This document shows positions 26,057-35,085 of a stretch of 39,736 bases of DNA, in pieces. The translations under genes were made by a program, and so were the position numbers. The notes under the pieces were generated by a model. That model saw nothing but the letters and a program-made list of their open reading frames with translations. It was not told where the DNA came from and did not search any database. The first letter of the stretch is position 1. Every line of letters begins with the position of its first letter. This DNA comes from an uncultured beta proteobacterium (GTDB lineage Bacteria; Pseudomonadota; Gammaproteobacteria; Burkholderiales; SG8-39): positions 1-39,736 of the forward strand of contig CAIOLO010000155.1 of NCBI GenBank assembly GCA_903859155.1, read 5' to 3'.

Positions 26057-26905
26057 TCAAATCCTTGTGGTGGTGGTGCGTGCGCGTTCTCCGATCGCGC
26101 TTAGCAGTGACATGCCGAATTGGGGTTTGGTCTTGACCAGATCGAGAAAGGCATTGCGGTTGATTGCGAGCAGCGAGCAATCGGTATCCGCAAGCGCGCT
26201 GGCAAGGCGGGGCGCCTTCTCGACCAGGGCCATTTCGCCGAAAACGGCACCCGGACCGATCTTCTCTATGACTTTGCCTTGCATGGAAATCGACGCTTTT
26301 CCCTCCAGTACGATATACATGAGGACACCGACCTGCCCCTCCTGCATGATGACGCGGCCCTTCTCGTAGCGCATCCGTGCCTCGTCGCCAAGCTCCTGCA
26401 CCAGTTCATTGAGCAATTTTCGCTCGAAGACCCGCGACTCCGCGCAAGCCGCCTCGCCATCCTCGCCATTTTGCTGCTTGACCTGGGCGAGCGACTTGCG
26501 CAGGCGGCTGATGATCACGCTCATCATCATCAGGGCGAACTCGGGTTTGGTCTGCAGCGCAGCCAGAAACTGTTTGTCGTCCAGGGAGATAACCCGGCAC
26601 GCGCTCCTTGCCATTGCGCTCGCGCTGCGGGCTGTCTGGCTTAGCGAGGCCATTTCGCCGAAAATTTCTCCTGGCCCCACCATGTCGAGAAATCTGCCAT
26701 TGGCGACGAGATTGACCTGCCCCTCGAGCAGCAGATACATTTTTGTCCGTTTCAGGGAAAACCGTCCGACTTTTTCGTTTTCCGAGAAAATTGTGCCACC
26801 GGCCTGAAACGAGTCTATTTCACCGGCGGATTTGAAAAATTCCAGCGCAACCGTAACGTCATAAGGCGAGCCGCCGGCAGCCTTTGGCTGTTCCGTTTGT
26901 TCCAT
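26057..26905 (-). CDS. Protein with two cyclic-nucleotide-binding domains
   Basis: 282 residues from ATG 26905, which has GGGGG five bases upstream; a GTG at 26917 is the alternative. Two tandem cNMP-binding folds are seen, at about 15-130 and 160-275. Each has the phosphate-binding cassette: PGEIFGEMASLSQTARSAS in the first and PGAVFGEMALVEKAPRLAS in the second, including the Arg that contacts the cyclic phosphate. No helix-turn-helix, kinase or channel segment is present, so this is not a CRP-type regulator. It is probably a cytoplasmic sensor or partner protein whose effector is encoded elsewhere. The minus-strand gene upstream encodes a SpeE-like lipoprotein, 84 bp away. Confidence 0.88.
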   Translation of the reverse strand: MEQTEQPKAAGGSPYDVTVALEFFKSAGEIDSFQAGGTIFSENEKVGRFSLKRTKMYLLLEGQVNLVANGRFLDMVGPGEIFGEMASLSQTARSASAMARSACRVISLDDKQFLAALQTKPEFALMMMSVIISRLRKSLAQVKQQNGEDGEAACAESRVFERKLLNELVQELGDEARMRYEKGRVIMQEGQVGVLMYIVLEGKASISMQGKVIEKIGPGAVFGEMALVEKAPRLASALADTDCSLLAINRNAFLDLVKTKPQFGMSLLSAIGERARTTTTRI

Positions 26906-26989
26906 AAATACCCCCACTCAAAATCCACAGGTAATGGCAGTGTCCGAAACCGCGGACCAAGGATTATGCCCGAACCAAAATGCCCCTGA

Positions 26990-27904
26990 CTAAGGCCGTT
27001 GCCGTGTCTGCGGATCACGAATTACCGAGCCATCAAGTTCCAACGATTCAATATCCTTGAATGCACTTTTTACCAGGTCCGCGAGATCCACCCTGAAATT
27101 CCTCGACCGGGCAAGATCGCCGGCCATTTGCGTCAAATATTCCCGGCTGATCGGCGTCTTGCGGGGCAACGCCAGTACGATGCTGTTGACATCGGCGCGC
27201 ACGTCCAGAACGATGATCTGCTCAAAAACAGACTGATAGGTCAGAACCATGGAATCGTAAGCGGCGTTGAACGCGCGCCGCCAGAGGTTTGCGATGACAA
27301 CCCCGTCGGGCGCCACAGCACGGCGCAACGCCAGGCTGAATTCCCGTGTGGACAAATGCGCCGGAACGCTATTGGCGCCAAAAGCATCCACGATGATGAG
27401 ATCGTAGATTCCGGGAGGACTGTCCTCGACAAATTTGCGTGCATCCCCGAGGCGGATTCGCAGCCTGTCGTCCTCGCGCACGTTAAAGAATTGCTTCGCC
27501 ACGGCGGCGACCGCCGGATCGATTTCGACGACTTCTATAAGTGCATCGGGAAAGTTGTGATGAAGAAACATCGGCAGACTTCCGCCTCCCAGTCCAAGGA
27601 CCAGCATCCGGCGAAGCTTTCCGCCAAGAGGCAGTCCGGCCAGCACGGTCCTTGCGTAGGACAACTCAAGATGGTCGGGATCGCCGAGCTTCACCACGCT
27701 TTGACGCGCGCCATTGCGTTCGAACATCAGTGTGCGCAGTCCCTCGGCGCTGTCCTCGACAATGATGCTGCCGTGCATGCTGGGACCTTCGAATACAACC
27801 CCCTCCCGATTGGCACAGGCGAGCAGCAATGCCGCCAGGCCCAGCAGGGCCACAATTTGAAGAAAGGCGATGCGGCGATTGCGGGGCATCTGCGAAATAT
27901 CCAT
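26990..27904 (-). CDS. Predicted lipoprotein with spermidine-synthase (SpeE-like) fold
   Basis: 304 residues. The N-terminus has a basic n-region (RNRR), a hydrophobic core (IAFLQIVALLGLAALL) and a lipobox LLAC, so it should be lipidated and exported. The rest is a Rossmann methyltransferase fold of the polyamine aminopropyltransferase type: VLGLGGGSLPMFL (nucleoside-binding loop), VEIDPAV (acidic residue for the ribose) and IIVDAFGANSVPAHL. The usual polyamine-site residues are not obvious. An exported enzyme of this fold is odd because its normal aminopropyl or methyl donors are cytoplasmic. ATG 27889 is an alternative start. It lies 68 bp from a Bug gene on the same strand. Confidence 0.82.
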   Translation of the reverse strand: MDISQMPRNRRIAFLQIVALLGLAALLLACANREGVVFEGPSMHGSIIVEDSAEGLRTLMFERNGARQSVVKLGDPDHLELSYARTVLAGLPLGGKLRRMLVLGLGGGSLPMFLHHNFPDALIEVVEIDPAVAAVAKQFFNVREDDRLRIRLGDARKFVEDSPPGIYDLIIVDAFGANSVPAHLSTREFSLALRRAVAPDGVVIANLWRRAFNAAYDSMVLTYQSVFEQIIVLDVRADVNSIVLALPRKTPISREYLTQMAGDLARSRNFRVDLADLVKSAFKDIESLELDGSVIRDPQTRQRP

Positions 27905-27972
27905 CAGCTACGCAAGCGTGCGTCGTTGAACATGCTCATGCATTGCCAATTTCAAGCTGTTCACCCGAAGTT

Positions 27973-28953
27973 TCAATCGAGCTTGATATTGAGCGATCCA
28001 TATTGGGAGACAAACTTATCGCGTGATTCACGCAGCAATTCGGCAAACGGGCCGGCCTGCAGGTTGAGCTCCTCCATGCCCACGCCAAACACAAAGCGGT
28101 CGCGAAACGCCGGCGTGGCAAGAACGCGGCTGGTGTCCGCCGAAATCCTCTCGACGAGCGGCCGCGGAACGGCTGCCGGGCCGAACAGGCCAAACCAGCT
28201 GCCGGTCTCGACGTTGTAGCCCGCCTCTACCATCGTGGGCACCTGCGGGAAGGACGGCGAGCGCTGCGCCGCGCCGAAAGCAAGCGCCTTGAGCGAGCCC
28301 TGTTTCACCGGACCGAGCGCGGGGGTCAGGCCGCTGAAGGAATAATCGATCTGCCCGCCCAGCAGCGCCGCGATCACATCGGCACCGCCCTTGTAAGGGA
28401 TGTGGGTGACCTGTATGCCGGAGGCCGCGGCAAACGCCACCCCGTCCAGGTGCGCCGCGCTGCCGATGCCGAAGCTGCCGTAATTCAGCACCCCGGGTTT
28501 GGATTTCGCCAGTGCAACCAGCTCCTTGACGCTGGACACGCCCAATTTCGGGATCGCCAGCAAAATGTCGCTGGTTCGCGCCAGCCCGGCAACCGGAACG
28601 AGGTCCTTCGCCGGATCGTAGGGGAGCTTGCTGCGCATGAACTGGTTGACCAGCAAAGTCGCGCTGCTGGTGATCAGCAGCGTATAGCCGTCGGCTGCGG
28701 ATTTGGCAACCGCATCGCCGGCGACGATGTCGCCGGCGCCGACGCGGTTTTCCACCACCACGGACTGATTCCAGCCTTTGGACAACTCTCCCGCAATGCC
28801 GCGCGCCAGCGTATCGATGACACCGCCGGGCACCACGCCGATGACAATGCGAACCGGTTTGGCGGGAAACGTTTGCGCCTGAGCCCCCTGGCCGATCACG
28901 GCGAGGCCGGCAATAAACGCGGCGAGCAGAGTCTTGTGTGCGGCGGATTTCAT
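27973..28953 (-). CDS. Bug-family TTT solute-binding receptor, coupled to an amidohydrolase
   Basis: 326 residues. A Sec signal peptide (LLAAFIAGLAVIGQGAQA, cleavage AQA-QT) is followed by FPAKPVRIVIGVVPGGVIDTLAR, the PGG-D ligand loop in its usual form, then VVVENRVGAGDIV and AADGYTLL. AAGGAGA lies before the start at 28953. The gene overlaps the upstream amidohydrolase by 4 bp (ATGA), which is direct evidence that receptor and enzyme are made together and probably serve one substrate, likely a carboxylate taken up through a distant TctAB permease. Confidence 0.94.
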   Translation of the reverse strand: MKSAAHKTLLAAFIAGLAVIGQGAQAQTFPAKPVRIVIGVVPGGVIDTLARGIAGELSKGWNQSVVVENRVGAGDIVAGDAVAKSAADGYTLLITSSATLLVNQFMRSKLPYDPAKDLVPVAGLARTSDILLAIPKLGVSSVKELVALAKSKPGVLNYGSFGIGSAAHLDGVAFAAASGIQVTHIPYKGGADVIAALLGGQIDYSFSGLTPALGPVKQGSLKALAFGAAQRSPSFPQVPTMVEAGYNVETGSWFGLFGPAAVPRPLVERISADTSRVLATPAFRDRFVFGVGMEELNLQAGPFAELLRESRDKFVSQYGSLNIKLD

Positions 28954-29909
28954 GACGACTTCTCCTTTTGTTTGGCAGCAAGTTGCGGCATCAGGCGATG
29001 CGCGTTGCCGCAGTCGATGGCATGCAGTTCACCTGCCGAAAAGCCGCAGCCTGCCAGGCCCTCGACATGCTCTGCCGCGGTGCGGTACGGGAAATCCGTG
29101 CCGAACATGAGTTGCGAGACACCGACCACCTTGGTGAGGGCCGACATCGCGTAGATATGCGATGCCTGAGCGGTGTCGTAGTAAAACTTGTTCAGGGCCG
29201 GAATGATTCCCTCGGGCACCATTTCCTTGAGGTTGTTCCGGCTGAACAGATGCGCGCGCATGAAGCGCTCGACGATATAGGGCATGGTGCCACCGCCGTG
29301 CGACCAGATGATGCGAATATCCGGGTAGCGCGCCGCCGAACCGCTGAACAGCATGCGCGCAATCGCGCGGGTGGTGTCGGTGGCGTATTCGATGACCGAG
29401 TCGTTGAGTCCCGGATCGATGCTTCTGCAGCAGTCCGGCGCTACCGGATGGGTGTAGATCACCGCCTTGCGGCGGTTCAATTCCTCGAACACCGGCGCGT
29501 AGTGCGGATCGCCGATCCATTTGTCGCCGATGTTGGTCATCAGCGTGAAACCGTCGACCTTGAGCGTGTCGAACGCGTAGTCGATTTCGCGCAGGCTTCC
29601 TTCGATATCCAGAATCGGCAGGCTCGCGAATATGCCGAAGCGGCCCGGATAATCGCGCACCAGTCCGGCCATGAAATCGTTCCATTCCCGCACCAGCCGC
29701 CGGCACTCGGCGACCGATCCCGGAAAAATATGCTTGGAATGCGGCAGCGAAAGCATCGAAACCGCGACACCGCCCCTGTCCATGTCCTCGATGGATTTCG
29801 CCGCAGACCAGCCCTGCTGGGCCGGCGCATGACGGATGTCGGTGCGCGCCTCCAGATAACTGGGTGGCGAAGGATGGTGATGAACATCGACGCGATGCGG
29901 TGCAGGCAT
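28950..29909 (-). CDS. Amidohydrolase (ACMSD-like, Amidohydrolase_2), cytoplasmic
   Basis: 319 residues with no signal peptide. Metal ligands: HxH at 10-12 (DVHHH), the His of YTHPV, the His of SHGGG and the Asp of GTDFPY, as in aminocarboxymuconate-semialdehyde decarboxylase-like enzymes. It is highly similar to the Tat-exported protein at 2782-3879 (shared runs such as DYPGRFG, EGSLREI and ELNRRKAV), so the two are recent paralogues differing in location. AAGGAAA precedes the ATG at 29909. It heads a two-gene operon with a Bug receptor. The probable reaction is hydrolysis or non-oxidative decarboxylation of a small carboxylate. Confidence 0.9.
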   Translation of the reverse strand: MPAPHRVDVHHHPSPPSYLEARTDIRHAPAQQGWSAAKSIEDMDRGGVAVSMLSLPHSKHIFPGSVAECRRLVREWNDFMAGLVRDYPGRFGIFASLPILDIEGSLREIDYAFDTLKVDGFTLMTNIGDKWIGDPHYAPVFEELNRRKAVIYTHPVAPDCCRSIDPGLNDSVIEYATDTTRAIARMLFSGSAARYPDIRIIWSHGGGTMPYIVERFMRAHLFSRNNLKEMVPEGIIPALNKFYYDTAQASHIYAMSALTKVVGVSQLMFGTDFPYRTAAEHVEGLAGCGFSAGELHAIDCGNAHRLMPQLAAKQKEKSS

Positions 29910-30374
29910 TTAATTTTCCTTGTCAGACAAAGGCACGAGAGGTTTCAGGGATGATCCACCGCGCACTGTGCGGTACCCATTCGAAAAAGGCCCCAGTGCA
30001 ACATCCACAAGCGATGATCATCCGGCCTCGATTTGAGGAAAAACACGAGCCGGCCGATCGCCCCGTGTCGCAGTAGGTAAAGCGGACCGGAAATATGGCG
30101 CGCCATCGACTGTCCCTTTTCCCTGATTCTGACGCAGTTTACTATCACGGGCAGGATCATGGCATGCCCGAGCCGGATCGAAGATAATGATTGCAGCCGT
30201 TTGGCTTCGCACTTCACGGCTACTGGGGGAGAGTTCTTTGGCCGAAACAGCCGGTGAAAATGGCGCGCTTCCACCCATACGCTACCTCGGGCCGGTGCAC
30301 GAGGCTATGCAGGCAACACTTTGCATCCGGCCGCGTGGTGCGCGCCGCTGCCCAAAACAAGGAACTAGGAAAAA
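29910..30374. other. Divergent intergenic region between two amidohydrolase genes
   Basis: 465 bp with no gene I can support; the open frames here have no coding character. It must hold two promoters. I could not find a convincing -35/-10 pair, operator dyad or regulator gene. Ribosome-binding sites are visible at the edges: AAGGAAA for the minus-strand gene and AGGAA just before 30375. Confidence 0.5.
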
Positions 30375-31376
30375 ATGATTCCAAAGGAACTTCCGCTGGT
30401 CATCGATTTTCATGTGCACATGCTCGAGGAGGAAGTCTACAAAGCCTCCTCAGGCAAGACGGTGATTGGCGGCTTCGGTGCCGGCGAGGGCAGCATGCGC
30501 CGCCGCGGCACCGAGGGGCTGATGGCCAAGATGTTCAGCCCTGCGGTGCAGATTGCCGAAATGGATGCACGCGGAATTGACATGAATGTCATCACGGCGA
30601 GCACCGTGATTCAGGGAAGCAGCTGGGCGGATCCGCAAACCGATCTTGAATTATGCCGCCGCTGCAATGACCGCACCGCGGAATGGGTGGCGCAGTATCC
30701 CGGGCGCTTCATCGGCAGCTTCGTCCTGCCTTTGCAGGATATGTCGCTCGCCATGGGGGAATTCGAGCGCTGCGTGCGCGAATTGAAATTCAAGGTGGCG
30801 AATATTTCCTCCAACTATCTGGGCAATTACATGGGGGCCTCGCTGTACCGCCCGTTCTGGGATGCGGTGCTGGCCGCAGACATCACGGTGTGGATCCATC
30901 CTGAGGGAATTCGGGATCCCTGGTTCCAGAAATATGCCTTGTGGAATTCGGTCGGACAGTCGATCGAGGAAACCAAGTGCATGGCCTCGCTCATCTACGA
31001 GGGTGTGATGACGGCCTACCCGGGCGTCAAGATCATCATGGCGCATGGTGGCGGCTATTTTCCGCATTACATGGGTCGGCTCGACCGCAATCACGGCAAC
31101 CGTCCCGACACGGTGAAAAACACCGGCGGCAAAAAGCCTGGAGATTTCCTGCGTTCCTTCTACTACGATACCTGTGTCTACGATCCGCTGGTCTTGAAGA
31201 CGCTGGTTGAGCGCATCGGCGTCGACCGTCTTATTCTGGGCAGCGACTACCCGGTGGGTGAACCCGATCCGGTCGGGTTTGCCAGGAACTGCGGTATCAC
31301 CGGCGCGGACCTGGCGGCCGTGGCCGGCGGCAATGCGGCGCAACTGCTGGGTATGCCGGCGCAACGCGCCGCTTGA
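30375..31376 (+). CDS. Amidohydrolase (ACMSD-like, Amidohydrolase_2), distinct subgroup
   Basis: 333 residues without a signal peptide. Metal ligands: HxH at 13-15 (DFHVHM), the His of VWIHPEG, the His of MAHGGGYFPHY and the Asp of LGSDYPVG. It differs from the other two amidohydrolases here by a 30-residue insertion after the HxH strand and by the HGGGYFPHYMGRLDR motif, which I associate with the gamma-resorcylate/ACMSD-like decarboxylase branch. AGGAA lies upstream of the ATG. It is divergent from the amidohydrolase-Bug operon and convergent with the SUF operon. A related catabolic role is likely, but the substrate is unknown. Confidence 0.88.
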   Translation: MIPKELPLVIDFHVHMLEEEVYKASSGKTVIGGFGAGEGSMRRRGTEGLMAKMFSPAVQIAEMDARGIDMNVITASTVIQGSSWADPQTDLELCRRCNDRTAEWVAQYPGRFIGSFVLPLQDMSLAMGEFERCVRELKFKVANISSNYLGNYMGASLYRPFWDAVLAADITVWIHPEGIRDPWFQKYALWNSVGQSIEETKCMASLIYEGVMTAYPGVKIIMAHGGGYFPHYMGRLDRNHGNRPDTVKNTGGKKPGDFLRSFYYDTCVYDPLVLKTLVERIGVDRLILGSDYPVGEPDPVGFARNCGITGADLAAVAGGNAAQLLGMPAQRAA

Positions 31377-31418
31377 GGGCTGGCGCCGATTCGGGAAGCC
31401 CGGTTTTCCTCGTTGGTA

Positions 31419-31434
31419 GCCGCCCGAAGGCGGC
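31419..31434. terminator. Hairpin between convergent genes, possible terminator
   Basis: GCCGCC-CGAA-GGCGGC is a perfect 6 bp stem with a stable tetraloop in the 79 bp between the amidohydrolase and the last SUF gene. No T tract follows on either strand, so intrinsic termination is uncertain. Confidence 0.4.
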
Positions 31435-31455
31435 CGCAAGGGTATCCGGATCCGC

Positions 31456-32019
31456 TTAAATGGCGAGCACTTCGAGGTCCGGCTCGATCGAGCGTACCAG
31501 GTTCTCGATGGCGACGAGGGTTCCCGACATTGAACTGGGGCAGCTCCCGCAAGCACCCTGGTAATGCACCGTCAGCCGGTTGCCCTCGAGTCCGAGCACG
31601 TGTAGATCGCCGCCGTCACCCTGCAGGTAGGGTCGGATCTCCCTGTCGAGCAGTTCGCTGATCAATTCGAGACGTTGACGGTCTTCGGGGCTGAGGTCCA
31701 GAAGCGCATCGCCGGCCGCTGCGGAGGCGAGCTGTGCGGAATGCGCATCGGCGGCGGGTGCGGCGCGGATCGGCACGGCGAGCGTGCGCAAAAGCTCCGG
31801 CCAGTCGGCGCGGCCGTCCTGCGTGACCGTGATCCAGCGGTCTACATAGAATACATTGGTGACGTATTCAATTTCAAACAGGGCCTCGGCCAGCGGGTCG
31901 CTTTGCGCCTCGCCCGAGTTGTCGAACGAACGCGTGATACCCCAGGTCAGCGGCTCCTTGAGGATGAACTTCTTCGCGTTGGGATTGGGCGTGTCTTCGA
32001 TTTCATCAATTTTTGGCAT
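31456..32019 (-). CDS. Nfu-type Fe-S carrier (Nfu_N plus NifU C-terminal domain)
   Basis: 187 residues. The N-terminal Nfu_N domain opens with DTPNPNAKKFIL (about 9-20). A variable Ala-rich linker (85-108) leads to a NifU-like thioredoxin-fold domain whose CxxC is Cys157 and Cys160 (GACGSCPSS), the ligands for a bridging [4Fe-4S] cluster. It delivers clusters to target enzymes. The architecture is that of mitochondrial NFU1 and alphaproteobacterial Nfu, unlike E. coli NfuA, whose N-terminus is a degenerate A-type domain. It is the last gene of the SUF operon, 12 bp after sufU. Confidence 0.92.
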   Translation of the reverse strand: MPKIDEIEDTPNPNAKKFILKEPLTWGITRSFDNSGEAQSDPLAEALFEIEYVTNVFYVDRWITVTQDGRADWPELLRTLAVPIRAAPAADAHSAQLASAAAGDALLDLSPEDRQRLELISELLDREIRPYLQGDGGDLHVLGLEGNRLTVHYQGACGSCPSSMSGTLVAIENLVRSIEPDLEVLAI

Positions 32020-32031
32020 GGCGGCGTCAGC

Positions 32032-32520
32032 TCAGGCATTTCCAATTGGCGCGTTCATCGGATCGTCATTGGATTCGGTCGAGGTGCTTGCCACCGAATT
32101 CAGCGCCGCGTGCAGCGTGTGCCAGGGCAGAATCGCGCATTTGACGCGCGTCGGCAGGTCGCGCATGCCCGCGAACACGGTAAGCCGGCCCAGGTGGTGT
32201 GGCGCGCTGCCGCAATCGAGTTCGCCGGTCGCCATGGCGCGGAATTCATCGATCAGTTGCTGTGCATCCTGCCGCGTCTTGCCCTTGACCGCAACGGTCA
32301 TCATCGAGGCGGACGCCTTGCAGATTGCGCAGGATTCGCCTTCAAACGTGATGCCCGCAACACTGTCTCCCTCCACGTTCAGCGCCAGGCTGAGGTGATC
32401 GCCGCACAGTGGATTGTGTCCCTCGGCCCTGTGGCTGGCATGATCCAGCCTGCCGAAATTGCGCGGCTTGCGGTTATGGTCAAGGATGACCTCCTGATAA
32501 AGTGCTTTCGGGTCGGCCAT
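32032..32520 (-). CDS. sufU: SufU, sulfur-transfer partner of SufS
   Basis: 162 residues from ATG 32520; the longer frame upstream overlaps sufS and is not homologous. Family residues are Cys39 and Asp41 (PLCGD), Cys64 (GESCAIC) and Cys128 (RVKCAILPW), which in SufU bind zinc and accept persulfide from SufS. The approximately 20-residue insertion before Cys128 separates SufU from the scaffold IscU. Cys67 and Cys103 are extra. SufU is best known from Gram-positive SUF operons; here it replaces SufE. It starts 13 bp after the sufS stop. Confidence 0.92.
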   Translation of the reverse strand: MADPKALYQEVILDHNRKPRNFGRLDHASHRAEGHNPLCGDHLSLALNVEGDSVAGITFEGESCAICKASASMMTVAVKGKTRQDAQQLIDEFRAMATGELDCGSAPHHLGRLTVFAGMRDLPTRVKCAILPWHTLHAALNSVASTSTESNDDPMNAPIGNA

Positions 32521-32533
32521 TAAGCGCTGACTT

Positions 32534-33784
32534 TCATGTGAAAACCTTCTGAACATTGCGAATCCCGGCCACCAGTGCATCGACCTCCGCGGTGGTGTTG
32601 TAGAACGCGAATGAGGCTCGCGATGTCGCCGGCAGGCCGAAGCGCTGCATGACCGGCTGCGCGCAATGGTGACCGGTGCGCACCGCCACGCCGTCCTGGT
32701 TGAGCAGCGTGCCGACATCATGCGGGTGCACCCCGGCGATCACGAACGAAAGCACCGCGGCCTTGTTTGCGGCCGTGCCGATGATGCTCACACCGGCCAG
32801 CCGGGCGAGCTCGGCGGTGGCGTAGTCGAGCAGGTGCTGTTCGTGCGCGGCAATCGCATCCATGCCGATTGCCGACAGATAGTCGACGGCCGCACCCAGG
32901 CCGATCGCGGCGGCGATCGGCGGCGTGCCGGCCTCGAACTTGTGCGGAATGGCGTTGTAGACGGTTTTCTCGAAAGTGACCGACAGAATCATGTCGCCGC
33001 CGCCTTTGAACGGCTGCATGCTCTCGAGGATGGCGGCTTTGCCGTAGAGAATGCCGATGCCGGTGGGGCCGCACAGCTTGTGGCCGGAAAATGCGTAGAA
33101 GTCGCAGCCCAGGTCCTGCACGTCGATGGCCAGATGCGGTGCAGCCTGCGCCCCGTCGAGCAGCACCGGAACGCCGCGCGCGTGCGCATGCGCGATCATC
33201 TGTTTGACCGGATTGATGCTGCCCAGGGCATTGGAGACATGCGTCACGGCGACAAATTTTGTGCGCGGGTTGAATAGCGCCTCGTATGCACCGCTTTGCA
33301 GCTCGCCTGAATTGTCGATTGGCACCACGCGGATCGTCGCGCCCTTCTCCTCGGCCAGCATCTGCCAGGGCACGATGTTCGAGTGATGCTCCAGGGTGCT
33401 CAGGATGATCTCGTCGCCGGCGCCGATGAACTTGCGGCCGAAACCGTGCATCACCAGGTTGATTGCTTCGGTGGTGCCGCTGGTGAAAATCACTTCGCGC
33501 TCTTCACGCGCATTAATGAAGCGCGCGAGTTTGCGGCGCGCCTCCTCGTAGGCGGCGGTGGCCACCTCCGACAGGGTGTGCACGGCGCGGTGAATGTTCG
33601 CGTGCTGCGTGCTCCGGTAGCGCACCAGCCGATCGATCACCTGCTGCGGCATCTGGCTGGAGGCTGCATTGTCCAGGTAGACCAGAGGCTTGCCGCCGAT
33701 GTCCATCTTCAGGATGGGAAAATCGGCGCGGATGCGCTCGACGTCCAGCTGTTTTGGCTTGACGGTGCTTTGCGGCGGGTTCAC
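32534..33784 (-). CDS. sufS: Cysteine desulfurase SufS
   Basis: 416 residues from a GTG at 33784 that overlaps the sufD stop (GTGA), with GAGG upstream. It is a group II class V PLP aminotransferase: PLP Schiff-base Lys236 in SGHKLCGP, substrate-loop Cys374 in RTGHHCAQP, and the cofactor-site residues in LEHHSNIVPW and DGAQAAPH. It removes sulfur from cysteine and passes it as persulfide to SufU for assembly on SufBCD. All expected catalytic residues are present. Translational coupling to sufD keeps stoichiometry. Confidence 0.97.
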   Translation of the reverse strand: MNPPQSTVKPKQLDVERIRADFPILKMDIGGKPLVYLDNAASSQMPQQVIDRLVRYRSTQHANIHRAVHTLSEVATAAYEEARRKLARFINAREEREVIFTSGTTEAINLVMHGFGRKFIGAGDEIILSTLEHHSNIVPWQMLAEEKGATIRVVPIDNSGELQSGAYEALFNPRTKFVAVTHVSNALGSINPVKQMIAHAHARGVPVLLDGAQAAPHLAIDVQDLGCDFYAFSGHKLCGPTGIGILYGKAAILESMQPFKGGGDMILSVTFEKTVYNAIPHKFEAGTPPIAAAIGLGAAVDYLSAIGMDAIAAHEQHLLDYATAELARLAGVSIIGTAANKAAVLSFVIAGVHPHDVGTLLNQDGVAVRTGHHCAQPVMQRFGLPATSRASFAFYNTTAEVDALVAGIRNVQKVFT

Positions 33785-35085
33785 GATGCCTCGCCGGTTT
33801 GCGCCTGCACCGCGCGCTCCAGGCGGGCCCTGAGCGAAGCAATGGCAATGCGTTCGATGACTTCGGCGCCGAAGGCGTAGGTCAGCAGCTTGCGCGCGGC
33901 GGCATCCGACAGTCCACGGCTCCTCAGGTAAAACACTTCGTCCGCGTCGAGCTGCCCGACGGTTGCGCCATGCGCGCATTTCACGTCGTCGGCAAAAATC
34001 TCCAGCTGCGGCTTGGTATCGACACGCGCCTTGCCGCTCAGCAACAGGTTGCGGCTCGATTGCGACGAATCGGTGCGTTGTGCGCCGGGGCGCACCATGA
34101 TCTTTCCGTTGAAGACCGCGTGAGCGGCGCCGTCGACAATGCACTTGTGCAGCTGGCGGCTGATGCCATGCGGCTTCGCGTGGTCAATGAGCGTGTGGCT
34201 GTCGGCCAGTTGCCGGCCGCCGATGAGGGCGAGTCCGTCGATAGAGCACTCGGCCCCCGCTTCGGCCAGCAGCACGCTCAGGTTGTAGCGCGACAGGCGC
34301 GCACCGAGCGCGACGCTCACCGCCTGATAGCGGCTAGCCTTTGCCAGTGATACCGCGCAACTGGCGATGTGGAACGCAGCCGTGCTGTCGTTCTGTACCC
34401 GGACATGCCTGACCCGGGCATTGTCCGCGAGCGCCATTTCGGTCACCGCACTGGAAAATCCCGCGCCCTGGTGCAGCGCGACAAATTCCTCGACGAGCGT
34501 CAGCTCGCTTCCCTCCTGGGCAATCACCAGGCAGCGCGGATAGCTGGCGGTTTCCTGTTGCGTCGAAACGAAGAGCACCTGCACCGGCGCTTCGAGCACT
34601 GCATTGCGCGGCGCGATGATCAGCGCGGCATCCTGAAGGAACGCCGTATTGAGCGCGGCGAAAGCATCGTGCTCGAACTCCGCATGACGTGCAAGCTCCG
34701 CCTCGACAATCGCGCCCTGCGCGGTCATGCCCGCCGGAAGATTTTCCACGGTCAGGCCGGCATGGTTGAACGAATGCTGCGGGGCATAGCGGCCGTCGAC
34801 AAATACCAGCCGTGCGGCGGCTTCGGGCAGCGCGCAGCGTTCGAGCTCTTGGGGCGATATGAGCGCCGCGCCTTGTACCGGACGCCATGAAAGCTGCGTC
34901 AAAGGCAGAAGGTCGGTGAAGCGCCAGTCCTCATCGCGCGTGTTTGGAAGCGTCAGGCTTGCGACCCGTTCGACCGCGCGGGCGCGCAGTTGCTTCAGCC
35001 ACAAGGGCGAAGCAGATGCGGCCTGCAGCGGTGCCTGGCCCCGCATCAGGCTGTCGAGATAATTGCCGGTGCCCGCCTCGGTCAT
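33781..35085 (-). CDS. sufD: SufD, Fe-S scaffold subunit
   Basis: 434 residues from ATG 35085, which overlaps the sufC stop by 4 bp. It has the beta-helix SUF core ([24 protein letters not shown] region) and the conserved C-terminal block [26 protein letters not shown], whose His participates in cluster assembly, followed by an ARKLLTYAF helix that binds SufC. With SufB and SufC it forms the SufBC2D scaffold. The N-terminal 100 residues are variable, as usual. An extended reading frame upstream is Arg-rich and lies within sufC. Confidence 0.95.
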   Translation of the reverse strand: MTEAGTGNYLDSLMRGQAPLQAASASPLWLKQLRARAVERVASLTLPNTRDEDWRFTDLLPLTQLSWRPVQGAALISPQELERCALPEAAARLVFVDGRYAPQHSFNHAGLTVENLPAGMTAQGAIVEAELARHAEFEHDAFAALNTAFLQDAALIIAPRNAVLEAPVQVLFVSTQQETASYPRCLVIAQEGSELTLVEEFVALHQGAGFSSAVTEMALADNARVRHVRVQNDSTAAFHIASCAVSLAKASRYQAVSVALGARLSRYNLSVLLAEAGAECSIDGLALIGGRQLADSHTLIDHAKPHGISRQLHKCIVDGAAHAVFNGKIMVRPGAQRTDSSQSSRNLLLSGKARVDTKPQLEIFADDVKCAHGATVGQLDADEVFYLRSRGLSDAAARKLLTYAFGAEVIERIAIASLRARLERAVQAQTGEAS

